A stretch of DNA of 64,000 bases, from positions 930,001 to 994,000 of the forward strand of contig NZ_CP006587.1 in the NCBI RefSeq assembly GCF_000737515.1, written 5' to 3'. The stretch is from Hymenobacter sp. APR13. Lineage in GTDB: Bacteria; Bacteroidota; Bacteroidia; Cytophagales; Hymenobacteraceae. Positions 25,180 through 33,803 of the stretch are shown piece by piece; position 1 is the stretch's first letter; each line of letters starts with the position of its first letter. The notes under the pieces are model-generated. The model did no database searches. It was not told the origin of the DNA and saw only the letters and a program-made list of their open reading frames with translations. Position numbers and translations under genes: made by a program.

Positions 25180-27486
25180 ATGAACCACCTCGACCCCAAC
25201 CGCCACGTGCGCGGCGAATCGCAGTACCTCGACGACGTGCCCGTGCAGCAGGGCACCCTGTACGCGGCCGTGTTTGAAAGCCCGCTGGCCCACGGCGTGC
25301 TCCGCCGCCTCGATTTCAGCGCCGCGCTGACGGCACCCGGCGTGGCCCGCGTACTCACGGCCCAGGACATTCCCGGCATCAACCAGATTGGCGGCATTGT
25401 GGCCGATGAGCCGCTGCTGGCCGAGGGGCACGTGCATTTCCGGGGGCAGCCGGTGGCGCTGGTGCTGGCCCGCACCGAGGTGCAGGCCCACGCCGCCCTC
25501 AAGCTCATTAAGGTTGAAATCGACCCACTGCCCGTCATCACCGACCCGCGGGTGGCGGCCGCGCAGGGCGAGCTGATTGTGCCGCCGCGCACCTTCAAAA
25601 TCGGCGATTCGGCGGCGGCCTGGGCTTCGTGCGCGCACGTGTTTGAGGGCGTGGCCGAGAGCGGCGGGCAGGAGCATCTGTACATCGAAACGCAGGGCGC
25701 CTACGCCTTCCCTACCGAGATGGGCGGGGTGCGGATGATTTCCTCGACGCAGGGGCCGACGGCCGTGCAGCGCCACACGGCCCACGTGCTGGGCCTGGGT
25801 ATGCACCAGGTGGAAGTGGACGTGACGCGCCTCGGCGGCGGGTTCGGCGGCAAGGAAGACCAGGCCACGCCCTGGGGCGCGCTGGCCGCGCTGGGCGCCT
25901 TCGTCACCAAGAAGCCGGTGAAGCTGGTGCTCGACCGCATGGCCGACATGCGCATGACCGGCAAGCGCCACCCCTACTCGTCCGATTTCAAAATCGGCTT
26001 CGATGCCAACCTGAAAATTGTGGCCTACGAAGTCACCTTCTACCAGAACGCGGGCGCGGCGGCCGACCTCTCGCCGGCCGTGATGGAGCGCACGCTCTTC
26101 CACGCCACCAACGCCTATTTCGTGCCCAATGTGACGGCCACGGCCTTTTCGTGCCGCACCAACCTGCCGCCCAACACGGCCTTCCGGGGCTTCGGCGGGC
26201 CGCAGGGTATGTTCGTGATGGAGTCGGCGCTGGCCAAGGCGGCCGAGGAGCTGGGCGTGCCCACCCACGAGTTGCAGCGCCGCAACCTGCTGCGCGAAGG
26301 CGACCTGTTCTCGTACCGACAGGCGGCCGAAATGTGCCACGCCGAGCAGGCCTGGGACACGGCCGCCCGCGAGTTCGACCTGGCCGGCATGCGGGCCGAA
26401 GTCGAGCAGTTCAACCAAACCAATAAGCTGAAGAAGAAGGGCTTCGCGGTGATGCCCATCTGCTTCGGTATCTCGTTCACCAAAACGCCCATGAACCAGA
26501 CGCGGGCGCTGGTGCACATCTACTCCGACGGCTCGGTGGGCATCAGCACGGGCGCGGTGGAGATGGGCCAGGGCGTGAACACGAAAATCGCGCAGGTGGC
26601 GGCCCGCACGCTGGGCATCTCGATTTCGCGCATCAAAATCGAAACCACCAACACCACCCGCGTGGCCAACACCTCGCCCAGCGCCGCCAGCGCCACCGCC
26701 GACCTCAACGGCAAGGCCACCGAAATGGCCTGCGCCGCTCTGCGCAAGCGGCTGCTGGAGCACGCCAGCACCGAGTACACGCTCAACTACGAGGGCCTCG
26801 AAATCCACGACGAGCAGGTGTTGGCCGCCGGCGTGCCCGCCGATACCAACTGGGAGAAGCTGGTGTCGTCGGCGTTCTGGAAGCGCGTGGCCCTCACCGA
26901 AAACGCCCACTACGCCACCCCCGACCTGCATTTCGACGCCACCGTGAACCAGGGCCACCCCTTCGCCTACCACGTGTACGGCACGGCCCTCACCAGCGTG
27001 ACGGTGGACTGCCTGCGCGGCACCTACACCGTGGATGCCCTGCGCATTGCCCACGATTTCGGCCAGAGCTTCAACGAAGTCATCGACCGGGGCCAGATTG
27101 AGGGCGGCGCGGTGCAGGGCATCGGCTGGATGACCATGGAAGAAGTGGCCTACAACGCCGAGGGCCGCCTGCTCAGCAACTCGCTCAACAGCTACAAAAT
27201 CCCCGACATCTACGCCGCCCCCCGGGTGCTCGACGTGCATTTCCTCGACACGCCGGGCCACCCCAAGGCCATCCTGCGCTCCAAGGCCGTGGGCGAGCCG
27301 CCGCTCATGTACGGCATCGGCACCTACTTCGCCCTGCGCGACGCGGTGCGGGCCTTCCAGGGCCACACGGCGCTGCCGTTTTCCGCGCCGCTCACGCCGG
27401 AAAAGGTGCTGCTTTCTCTTTATCCTGACTCCGAATCTGTTCCGGCTTGGAAATCCAGCTCCGCAACCACCTCCGTGGCCTCGTAA
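25180..27486 (+). CDS. xdhB: Xanthine dehydrogenase molybdenum-binding subunit
   Basis: 768 residues, cytoplasmic, the catalytic subunit holding the molybdopterin cofactor. Family motifs in order: N-terminal RGESQYLDD; GGGFGGKEDQ (~226), FRGFGGPQG (~333), EMGQGVNTK (~464) and SKAVGEPPL near residue 705, where the Glu is the conserved catalytic base. It oxidises purines with water as oxygen source. The start is the ATG at 25180 (MNHLDPNRH); the nine codons before it overlap the end of the DUF433 gene. It is followed, with a 40-bp overlap, by a small membrane-protein gene, then xdhC. Confidence 0.94.
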   Translation: MNHLDPNRHVRGESQYLDDVPVQQGTLYAAVFESPLAHGVLRRLDFSAALTAPGVARVLTAQDIPGINQIGGIVADEPLLAEGHVHFRGQPVALVLARTEVQAHAALKLIKVEIDPLPVITDPRVAAAQGELIVPPRTFKIGDSAAAWASCAHVFEGVAESGGQEHLYIETQGAYAFPTEMGGVRMISSTQGPTAVQRHTAHVLGLGMHQVEVDVTRLGGGFGGKEDQATPWGALAALGAFVTKKPVKLVLDRMADMRMTGKRHPYSSDFKIGFDANLKIVAYEVTFYQNAGAAADLSPAVMERTLFHATNAYFVPNVTATAFSCRTNLPPNTAFRGFGGPQGMFVMESALAKAAEELGVPTHELQRRNLLREGDLFSYRQAAEMCHAEQAWDTAAREFDLAGMRAEVEQFNQTNKLKKKGFAVMPICFGISFTKTPMNQTRALVHIYSDGSVGISTGAVEMGQGVNTKIAQVAARTLGISISRIKIETTNTTRVANTSPSAASATADLNGKATEMACAALRKRLLEHASTEYTLNYEGLEIHDEQVLAAGVPADTNWEKLVSSAFWKRVALTENAHYATPDLHFDATVNQGHPFAYHVYGTALTSVTVDCLRGTYTVDALRIAHDFGQSFNEVIDRGQIEGGAVQGIGWMTMEEVAYNAEGRLLSNSLNSYKIPDIYAAPRVLDVHFLDTPGHPKAILRSKAVGEPPLMYGIGTYFALRDAVRAFQGHTALPFSAPLTPEKVLLSLYPDSESVPAWKSSSATTSVAS

Positions 27487-27929
27487 TCTACGCGGCCGGC
27501 GACACGGCCGCGGCGCTGCTGCTGCACCAGTTTTCCTGGAGCCGGCTGGCCGGGATGGCGCTGGTGGGCGGCACGCTCTACTCGCTGGAAGTGCCGGCCT
27601 ACTTCCGCTGGATTGACCGGCAGGTGCCGCCCGCGCCCGGTCTGCGGCGGCGGCTGACGCGGGCGGCGCTGTCGTTGCTCTACTTCAATCCGCTCTGGAT
27701 TGCGCGGCACCTGCTGTTCATCAAGCTATTCTCGGGGCTGTGGCAGGAGGTGTCGTGGGGGCTACTGGCGGTGGCGGGCCGGTCGTTTCTGCTCAATATT
27801 CCGGTTTCGTTTACGGCCAACTACCTCATCCAGAACCATGTTTCGGTCCGCTGGCGCTTTGTGGCCAGCGCCTTGTTTTCGGGGCTGATGGCCGTGTACT
27901 ACGCCCTGAGCGCCGTGTGGCTGACTTAG
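27447..27929 (+). CDS. Small integral membrane protein in the xdh operon
   Basis: 160 residues with three or four hydrophobic segments (LVIYAAGDTAAALLL, LAGMALVGGTLYSL, SWGLLAVAGRSFLLNI, SALFSGLMAVYYAL). The frame has no early ATG, so a TTG start at 27447 overlapping the xdhB end by 40 bp is assumed; the true start could be a little later. The family is not recognised; the GDT..Q and scattered Arg/Trp pattern is only vaguely like the Mpv17 group. Strong overlap implies translational coupling with xdhB, so a purine-transport or envelope role linked to xanthine use is possible but unproven. Confidence 0.65.
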   Translation: MEIQLRNHLRGLVIYAAGDTAAALLLHQFSWSRLAGMALVGGTLYSLEVPAYFRWIDRQVPPAPGLRRRLTRAALSLLYFNPLWIARHLLFIKLFSGLWQEVSWGLLAVAGRSFLLNIPVSFTANYLIQNHVSVRWRFVASALFSGLMAVYYALSAVWLT

Positions 27930-27942
27930 CGGTTGTTACCTT

Positions 27943-28052
27943 CCGGTCCGACGGCGGCAGCCGTCCGACCGGTTGCCGGGCGCGCCCCCGTACGACGCCA
28001 CGACAACGTCAGCACGTGGCAACCGGTCGGACGGCTGCCGCCGTCGGACCGG
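27943..28052. repeat. Long inverted repeat (35-bp arms) before xdhC
   Basis: Arms 27943-27977 (CCGGTCCGACGGCGGCAGCC...) and 28018-28052 are perfect reverse complements with a 40-bp spacer, and each has an inner GTCCGACGGC...GCCGTCCGAC palindrome. It separates the membrane-protein gene from xdhC and would form a hairpin in the operon transcript. Confidence 0.88.
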
Positions 28053-28090
28053 AGCCATGGCAGCACTACCTTTCTAGCATTCTTCTTTCA

Positions 28091-29083
28091 GTGGCTTACC
28101 CCGATTATCCGTCGCCCATTTCCCACCCCAGCGCGCCGCGCGACCTGCCTGTGTGGGAGCACGCGGCGGCCAGTTTGCGGGCGGGGGTGCCTGTGGCGCT
28201 GCTGTGCGTGGTGCGCAGTGAGGGCTCCAGCCCCGGCCGGCAGGGCTTCAAGCTGAGCGTGACGGCCGCCGAAACTGTAGGCTCCATTGGCGGCGGCATC
28301 ATGGAGCACAAGCTGGTGGAGCTGATGCGGGCCCGTCTGCAGCGCGGCCCCCACGCCCCCGAAATCCGGCGGCAGGTGCACCGAGCCCACTCCCCCACCG
28401 ACCGCTCGGGCATGATCTGCTCGGGTGAGCAGGAGATTCTGCTGCTGCCGCTGCTGCCGCCGGATTTGGCCGCCGTGGAGGCCTGCGGGCAGTGCCTGCG
28501 CCACACCGGCAGCGCCGCCTGGGAAGCCTCGGCCAGCACCGGCCTGCGCCTGCTGCCAGCCCCCACCGACACGCACTACCACCCCGGCCCCGACTGGCAC
28601 TACGTGGAGCGCCTCGGCTTCCGCGACCAGCTCACCATTGTAGGAGGCGGCCACGTGGCGCTGGCCCTTTCGCGGGTGATGAGCACCCTAGATTTCGGCC
28701 TGACGGTGCTCGACGACCGGCCCGAGCTGCCCACCCAGCTCCGCAACCACTACGCCCACCACCGCCGCACGGTGCCCTACGAGCAGCTGGTCCGCGAAGT
28801 GCCGACCGGCCCGCACCAGTACGTCGTGATTATGACCGTGGGCTACCGCACCGATGCCGTGGCCGTGCGCCAGCTTCTGCACCACCCGGTGCGCTACCTC
28901 GGCCTGATGGGCAGCACCGCCAAAATAGCGCACCTGCTCCAGGAGCTGCGCGCCGCCGGCCTCGACGAAACAGCGCTCAGCCGCCTCCACGCCCCCATCG
29001 GCCTGCCCATCCACAGCCGCACCCCCGAAGAAATAGCCATCAGCGTAGCCGCCGAGCTGATTCGGGTGCGAAATGGGGGTTGA
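28091..29083 (+). CDS. xdhC: XdhC/CoxI-family molybdenum-cofactor maturation protein
   Basis: 330 residues, cytoplasmic. The N-terminal XdhC_CoxI domain has SEGSSPGRQGFKLSV and GSIGGGIMEHKLVEL; the C-terminal Rossmann domain starts LTIVGGGHVALALSRV and contains YLGLMGSTAK. XdhC binds and sulfurates the molybdenum cofactor and hands it to the XdhB apoenzyme. I chose a GTG start at 28091 (VAYPDYP...), the first plausible in-frame start after the inverted repeat; no in-frame ATG exists near. It completes the operon xdhA, DUF433, xdhB, membrane protein, xdhC. Confidence 0.88.
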   Translation: MAYPDYPSPISHPSAPRDLPVWEHAAASLRAGVPVALLCVVRSEGSSPGRQGFKLSVTAAETVGSIGGGIMEHKLVELMRARLQRGPHAPEIRRQVHRAHSPTDRSGMICSGEQEILLLPLLPPDLAAVEACGQCLRHTGSAAWEASASTGLRLLPAPTDTHYHPGPDWHYVERLGFRDQLTIVGGGHVALALSRVMSTLDFGLTVLDDRPELPTQLRNHYAHHRRTVPYEQLVREVPTGPHQYVVIMTVGYRTDAVAVRQLLHHPVRYLGLMGSTAKIAHLLQELRAAGLDETALSRLHAPIGLPIHSRTPEEIAISVAAELIRVRNGG

Positions 29084-29111
29084 GGTGACAGGTGACAGGT
29101 GACAAAATAAG

Positions 29112-29203
29112 AACGTCATTCCGAGCGGAGCGAGGAATCTCGCTAGTGTAGTAACTGATTCTACCACACTAGCGAGATTCCTCGCTCCGCTCGGAATGAC
29201 GTT
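29112..29203. repeat. Long inverted repeat (38-bp arms) after xdhC
   Basis: Arms 29112-29149 and 29166-29203 are perfect reverse complements with a 16-bp loop (core GTCATTCCGAGCGGAGCGAG). It sits between the convergent xdhC and DUF4136 genes. The core GTCATTCCGAG recurs in degenerate form near 58656-58736. Confidence 0.88.
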
Positions 29204-29240
29204 TTACTGGGAATGACGTTCTTATCTGTCGTTTTCGACC

Positions 29241-29840
29241 TCAATTCTCTGACATCTGGCTGCCTTCGAGGTAGCCTTCGGTGAAGACGCGGTACTGGTC
29301 GAAGATGGAGCGCACGGAGCGGCGCAGCACTAGCTCGCCCTGCGGGCCGTTGGGCACCGTGACGCCCGAGGCGTAGCCGTTCCAGACGGCGCGGTTGGTA
29401 CGGTTGTCGATGAGGGTGATGAGCAGTGTGCCTTCGGCCAGCAGGATACGCTGGGGTTGGTAGCCCTGGCGGTTGTCGGCGGGCGTTTCCTCGTCTTCCA
29501 CCTTCTCCTCCTTCACCCAGCGACTGATATCTTCTTGTAGGTAGCCCCGGAATTTCATGTCCCCTTCAAACACCCGGAAGTTCACCAGCAGGTCGGGGCG
29601 GCGCTTGTTGGATTTGTAGCCCTGCACCTTCAGGCGCGTCCGGATGGCGTCGCGGACGGCTTCGCCCAGCTTGCTGGAATCAGCGGCCAGCCCGTCGCCG
29701 GTGACGAACTCGTAGGTGCGGTAGCGGCGGAAGTTGCCGGTGTAGCTGTAGTCGGAATCGATGCGGGCCTGGCGGGCGGCAAAGCAGCCGGAAAGTGCCA
29801 TGGCCAGGCCCATTCCCAGTAGCGTAAGAGTTGGTTTCAT
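29241..29840 (-). CDS. DUF4136-type lipoprotein
   Basis: 199 residues from the ATG giving MKPTLTLLGMGLAMALSGC, a classic lipobox at Cys19; a start 11 codons upstream is less likely. The mature part has SYTGNFRRYRTYEFV, then EAVRDAIRTRLKVQGY and DLLVNFRVF, the layout of the DUF4136 family of outer-membrane-linked lipoproteins. Function unknown. It lies at the head of a run of small minus-strand lipoprotein genes. Confidence 0.75.
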   Translation of the reverse strand: MKPTLTLLGMGLAMALSGCFAARQARIDSDYSYTGNFRRYRTYEFVTGDGLAADSSKLGEAVRDAIRTRLKVQGYKSNKRRPDLLVNFRVFEGDMKFRGYLQEDISRWVKEEKVEDEETPADNRQGYQPQRILLAEGTLLITLIDNRTNRAVWNGYASGVTVPNGPQGELVLRRSVRSIFDQYRVFTEGYLEGSQMSEN

Positions 29841-29944
29841 GCGTAGCGTTGAAATGGGTGACACCATTTTCAAGTTACGAAACTCCGGGCGGGTTAGCGC
29901 CTGATAGTCAGCGGGAAGCAGCCGTACAAAATTTTGGCATAGCC

Positions 29945-30538
29945 TCAGCGGCTCAGCTGCAGCACCGGCGTCTGGGCCGAGTACATTGTGCCATCGGCCA
30001 GCCGGTAGCGCACCACAAACTGCTGGGGGCCGGCCGCGGCGGGCGGCACCCGCAGCTGCAGTTGCGGCTCGGCACTGCGGCTGGCGCGGGCCGGTAGCGG
30101 CTGGCCGGTGTCGGCTTCCAGCAGCAGGTCGTTGAGGGAGGCCCCGGCCGGATGCTGCGCGTCATAGGGGTAGCGGCTGCGCAATACCACCGAATCGAGC
30201 ACCTGCGGCGTGCCCAGGTAGCCGGGCGCGGGTGCGGGCGGGCAGGCGTAGGCGGCAGGCAGCAGCTGCCAGCGCCGAGCGGGCTGGTGGCCATAGTAGG
30301 TTTTCTGGAGCTGCACGGCCAGCCGCAGATCAGCAGCGGCCACCGGCTCGTTGTCGGCCAGAAGTTGGCCGGTGCGCTGACTACTGGCCACCAGCGCCAC
30401 GGCCTGGGTGCGGTAGAAGCGCGGCACCGCGTCGTAGCGGCAGGCATCGTCTTCGTCGGCACAGGCGGGCAGCAATGCGGCTCCGGCCAGCGCTGCTGGC
30501 ACCGCGGCCGCGGCCATCAAACATTTCTTAAGGCGCAT
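29945..30538 (-). CDS. Lipoprotein-like secreted protein, paralog A of a three-member family
   Basis: 197 residues; N-terminus MRLKKCLMAAAAVPAALAGAALLPAC gives a signal with a Cys suited to lipidation. The mature part shares with the genes at 30549 and 32578 a DSV-hydrophobic-SRYPYDAQHPAGASLNDLL block and a C-terminal QQFVVRYRLADGTMYSAQT block. I do not recognise the family. GC is high compared with its two paralogs. It is 10 bp from paralog B, on the same strand. Confidence 0.7.
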   Translation of the reverse strand: MRLKKCLMAAAAVPAALAGAALLPACADEDDACRYDAVPRFYRTQAVALVASSQRTGQLLADNEPVAAADLRLAVQLQKTYYGHQPARRWQLLPAAYACPPAPAPGYLGTPQVLDSVVLRSRYPYDAQHPAGASLNDLLLEADTGQPLPARASRSAEPQLQLRVPPAAAGPQQFVVRYRLADGTMYSAQTPVLQLSR

Positions 30539-30548
30539 GGTGGCCGGC

Positions 30549-31118
30549 TCAGGGCTGGATGGTGACAGGTACCGTTTCGGCGGTGTACACTTCGCCGTTG
30601 GTTTGGTGGTAGCGCACCCGGAACTGCTGCATAGCCGAACTAATAGGGGCTTGCGTGAACTGTAGATTAAGATCCTGTAGGTCTGTTATATGCTGTGGAT
30701 CCTTCATCAAATCTGACAGCCGTTGGCTGCTCGCGTATCTGCCATCAAGCCGCAGAAGGCTATTGAGCGAAGTACCGGCCGGATGCTGTGCATCGAAGTC
30801 GTAACGGCTCGTAATTGTGATGGAATCAACCTGAGCCTCATAAGATGGCGAAGGGTAATCACACGCCATTGCTGAAAAGCCTCCAGTAGGAACCGGAACG
30901 ACACTATACAGCCGTACGTTAAGGCGCATCAATAGCTTGAATTCTGCTACAGAAGCACTTTGGCCGGCCGTCAGCACCTGAACACTTGTGCCCGCACTAT
31001 GCTGTAATGCCACAATTGTCAGCCCCGTGACGTCACCGAACTGCTCGTCAAAAGGGCCACATGTATCACAGGCCGGCAGGCCGATTATCGCCAGAGCACA
31101 CAACAGCAGCTTTTTCAT
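30549..31118 (-). CDS. Small lipoprotein, paralog B
   Basis: 189 residues from the ATG giving MKKLLLCALAIIGLPAC, with the lipobox at Cys17; nine further in-frame codons exist upstream. Shares the family block DSITITSRYDFDAQHPAG and the C-terminal QQFRVRYHQTNGEVYTAE with paralogs A and C. Function unknown. GC is lower than in paralog A, so these copies differ in age or origin. Probably co-transcribed with paralog A just downstream. Confidence 0.72.
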   Translation of the reverse strand: MKKLLLCALAIIGLPACDTCGPFDEQFGDVTGLTIVALQHSAGTSVQVLTAGQSASVAEFKLLMRLNVRLYSVVPVPTGGFSAMACDYPSPSYEAQVDSITITSRYDFDAQHPAGTSLNSLLRLDGRYASSQRLSDLMKDPQHITDLQDLNLQFTQAPISSAMQQFRVRYHQTNGEVYTAETVPVTIQP

Positions 31119-31246
31119 AGCAGATAGGTTGAAGTAGACAGTCATATGTCTTGTACCAGGTCAAGGTCTGCTCAACGTCAGGGTCCCTGGTAGCACGTAT
31201 GGATGAGAGCTATTTGCTGGCAAAGGTTGCAAGGCTGCACTCCGCA

Positions 31247-31699
31247 TCACGCCTTCAGCTCCTTTTCCAGCACAATCGTCAGCCCACGCGGGCCCTGCAC
31301 CGTGCCGATGATGTCGAAGCCGTGGCGCAGGTTCAGGAGCAGCATAGCGCGCCAGCGGTTGTAGGTATGGGTGCGCACGGCACGGTAGCCCTGCACCCGG
31401 CACCAGGCGTGCTGGCGGTGCAGCAGCTCGGCGGCAATGCCCTGGCCCCGGAAATCGGGGCGGACGCCGCCCAGCCAGCTGTAGTAGTGGCCCGGCTGGC
31501 GTTCGTAGCCCAGCTTGCAGCCTACCAGCTGGTCGCCGGCGTAGGCCAGCCACGCCTGCACTGGCTGGCGCTGCTGCTGGTAGCGCAGGTCGGCGAGTAG
31601 CTCGGCCTCGGCGGCTTGTAAGGCAGTAGCCAGCAGCGCGGCAATAGTGGCCTGGGCTTCAGTGGAAATATCCGGGTGGAATAGATAAGTGGTTGTCAT
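31247..31699 (-). CDS. GNAT-family N-acetyltransferase
   Basis: 150 residues, cytoplasmic. The acetyl-CoA site is visible as GGVRPDFRGQGIAAELL (R-G-x-G/A motif, about residue 80), preceded by QLVGCKLGYE and followed by the RAVRTHTYNRWRAMLLLNLRHGFDIIG segment typical of the fold. The substrate (amine, peptide or small molecule) cannot be told. Single gene on the minus strand among small lipoprotein genes; no resistance or toxin-antitoxin partner is visible. Confidence 0.82.
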   Translation of the reverse strand: MTTTYLFHPDISTEAQATIAALLATALQAAEAELLADLRYQQQRQPVQAWLAYAGDQLVGCKLGYERQPGHYYSWLGGVRPDFRGQGIAAELLHRQHAWCRVQGYRAVRTHTYNRWRAMLLLNLRHGFDIIGTVQGPRGLTIVLEKELKA

Positions 31700-31741
31700 A
31701 CCCGGAGGTTAGTTTGGTGCCGGTCGAGGCGGCGCTGGTAG

Positions 31742-32005
31742 CTACTGGATAGGCGGGCGGGCGGCTATTTCCTTGTTAATCTTGCTTAGCACGATGACGC
31801 TGGGCATCAGCGTGAGAAACATAGCCGGCAGCGTAGCCAGCAAGGCGTACTTCTTGCTGTTTATCGCCGCGTAGAGCACCATCACCAGGGCCACTACCAT
31901 CACAATTCCGAGGCCGATAATGGCGCCCTTAAGCTTGTTTTTGCGGGAGTGCAGCTCGGCCAGGGTAAGCTGCGCGAGGTCTCCGCTGAGGCTGTTGTTT
32001 GCCAT
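31742..32005 (-). CDS. Tiny two-span membrane protein (copy 1)
   Basis: 87 residues: a soluble N-terminal LTLAELHSRKNKLKG stretch, two hydrophobic segments (about 28-48 and 57-76), and a short charged tail. The same layout occurs in the 86-residue product at 32111-32371 (LTLEEMLSEEKKLKR, then two spans). Both are unrecognised and likely paralogs. No function can be assigned. Confidence 0.6.
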   Translation of the reverse strand: MANNSLSGDLAQLTLAELHSRKNKLKGAIIGLGIVMVVALVMVLYAAINSKKYALLATLPAMFLTLMPSVIVLSKINKEIAARPPIQ

Positions 32006-32110
32006 TTGATTTTCAGTGAAAGTTCAGACCGCCAGGAAACCCCGCACGCCCTTCGGGCCGGCCGCCGGTCGGGGCCCTGGCTACGGCGCAATATACAGCC
32101 GGCCCTATTC

Positions 32111-32371
32111 CTAGCGGCGGCGGCCGATTTCTGCCCGGATCTGCTGCAGTACCTGTTTCTGGGTCTGCGAATGCCGGTAAATCCCTACAATCAGGAGCAA
32201 GGGAATTGCGGTATACAGAAGCCCAAACCCGTTCCGCACCAGCCCATACCCCATAACTCCCAACAGAAATCCTATGGCGGCGGCAGCGAGGATTTCACTG
32301 CGCTTGAGCTTTTTTTCTTCACTCAGCATCTCTTCAAGGGTGAGTTTCGAGTAATCCTGCTGGGTCGGCAT
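32111..32371 (-). CDS. Tiny two-span membrane protein (copy 2)
   Basis: 86 residues with the same plan as its neighbour: an LTLEEM helix, LKRSEI, two transmembrane segments (about 27-47 and 50-66), and a basic end (RAEIGRRR). The N-terminal L-T-L-x-E pattern followed by lysine-rich K-K-L-K is shared. It may be a membrane anchor or a regulator; unknown. Confidence 0.6.
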   Translation of the reverse strand: MPTQQDYSKLTLEEMLSEEKKLKRSEILAAAAIGFLLGVMGYGLVRNGFGLLYTAIPLLLIVGIYRHSQTQKQVLQQIRAEIGRRR

Positions 32372-32577
32372 ATGTGTTTGACACTTGATGGTAAACTGTG
32401 CGGTCAGTTAGTGCAGCTAAACCCGCACACCCGCAGCGCATGCCGACCTAAGTTGGGGCCGGCAATTCACTGTCGGGGCTTGCCGCAACATAACTCCGTT
32501 TTCTGAATACTCCGTCGGTATTGATAGACGCGCGGTAGCTGAATCATTATCTGCCACATGCCCTGCAGCGATTGTAG

Positions 32578-33114
32578 TCAGCGTAGTAGGTTCATTACTA
32601 CTGTTTCGGCGGTATACACCTCGCCATTTGTCTGGCGATAATATACCCTAAATTGTTGCGGGCCAGAAGTGGCTGGGCGTTGCAAGAACCGGAAAGTATT
32701 CTGGTCTAAATCGACTGGATGGAACTGCTGTACATTCGTCAGACGTGCTTCTAAGTCCAGCAGGTCATTGAGGGAGGCACCGGCTGGGTGTTGCAGATCA
32801 TAATCAAAGCGGCTGGTAACAACCACCGAATCGCCCCACTCGGTATAGTCAGGTGGTTTGCAATCAGCGAAGGTCCTGAATCCGCCTTGGGGCAGCTGAA
32901 CGCCATAACCTCTGGTTTGCAAGGTACATTTCAGCTGTAGTGCAAGGGAATACACTGTCGCATTGGTTACTACCGGCTGCGTGCTACTGGTGTTTGCGAC
33001 CAAAGATATTCCTTCCACATCCAGAAAGCGGCTGGTGCAGTAGGGCTCGTCGCAGCCGGGCATTATCCCGCTCACCATAAGTAGGAGCCCCAACGATACG
33101 GTCTTTATCTGCAT
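32578..33114 (-). CDS. Small lipoprotein, paralog C
   Basis: 178 residues, MQIKTVSLGLLLMVSGIMPGC with the lipobox at Cys21. It carries the family block DSVVVTSRFDYDLQHPAGASLNDLL and the tail QQFRVYYRQTNGEVYTAE, which match paralogs A and B. Function unknown. GC is lower than the window average. Confidence 0.72.
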   Translation of the reverse strand: MQIKTVSLGLLLMVSGIMPGCDEPYCTSRFLDVEGISLVANTSSTQPVVTNATVYSLALQLKCTLQTRGYGVQLPQGGFRTFADCKPPDYTEWGDSVVVTSRFDYDLQHPAGASLNDLLDLEARLTNVQQFHPVDLDQNTFRFLQRPATSGPQQFRVYYRQTNGEVYTAETVVMNLLR

Positions 33115-33191
33115 AGCATCTAGCTTTAACTACTTGGATAGCAGCCTAAGTTGCCGAAACACACCCACATTCCCGGACTTAGCCAATCCCC

Positions 33192-33232
33192 CTACTGATA
33201 CCCGGCGGCCTGTAGCCGGAACAGCTCGGCGT
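33192..33232 (-). pseudogene. Relic of the 3' end of an ABC-transporter gene
   Basis: On the minus strand this encodes NAELFRLQAAGYQ followed by TAG, the last residues and stop of the ABC exporter gene at 33804-35687 (33804-33844); 38 of 41 bases match. No upstream transporter sequence accompanies it. It looks like the remaining end of a duplicated or recombined copy. Confidence 0.7.
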
Positions 33233-33279
33233 TGGACCGAAGCATATACGGTTCGCCAAACTGCAGTGAGCATGCATTT

Positions 33280-33684
33280 CTACTTGCTCAAAAAATCAAG
33301 CTCCTTCGCGTTAACCATCTTTTGGTACTGCTTAGGATTACCTTCTGCGTCAGTAAAACCAATAGTCACTCCATTGCTGCCTGTTGTGTACAACATCCGA
33401 AAATCCTTCTGTACAACGGATATTTCTTTAACGTAAGAAGCGGGCGTGTATTCCCAACCGCTAATGTTGTTATTCCCCCACTCAATTAGTCTTTTGAATT
33501 TATCTGAAGAAGCAGCAATTTCTACACTATCCGAGGAAGTGAAACCAGTTTTCTTATTCCTCTTATGAACAGTCAATTTTAACGGAGCATTTTTGTCTAT
33601 ATGATCATTTATATTCATATCGACCTCACAACCCATCACGACGAGTAGCAGAGGTAGCAGCAAAATATTTGTTATTGTTTTCAT
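33280..33684 (-). CDS. AT-richer small lipoprotein, function unknown
   Basis: 134 residues from the ATG giving MKTITNILLLPLLLVVMGC, lipobox Cys19; 23 codons of an upstream extension look non-coding. The mature part is basic and hydrophilic (NAPLKLTVHKRNKKTGF, then SSDSVEIAASSDKFK) and ends in QKMVNAKELDFLSK; the composition, A/T-rich codons and lack of high-GC codon bias contrast with the rest of the window, suggesting recent acquisition. It sits between two copies of the same ABC-gene 3' end. Confidence 0.62.
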   Translation of the reverse strand: MKTITNILLLPLLLVVMGCEVDMNINDHIDKNAPLKLTVHKRNKKTGFTSSDSVEIAASSDKFKRLIEWGNNNISGWEYTPASYVKEISVVQKDFRMLYTTGSNGVTIGFTDAEGNPKQYQKMVNAKELDFLSK

Positions 33685-33803
33685 TGCTTGCTGGCCATAT
33701 AGGATATAGCGTTTCTTTTTTTGCAAACTGTGCACTCCGGCGTAGGGCCGCAACCGTTGCCGCTTGCTTACCGAAAGTAGCCAACCAAATCGAAAGCATT
33801 ACT

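Noticed and set aside
27740..28090. N-terminal extension of XdhC
   Set aside because: It overlaps the membrane-protein gene and the inverted repeat and has no XdhC motif; the domain begins after 28091.
29945..31118. Polysaccharide-utilisation (SusC/SusD) locus near the lipoprotein genes
   Set aside because: No SusD-like protein, glycoside hydrolase or TonB receptor is in this part; the small lipoproteins lack SusD motifs.
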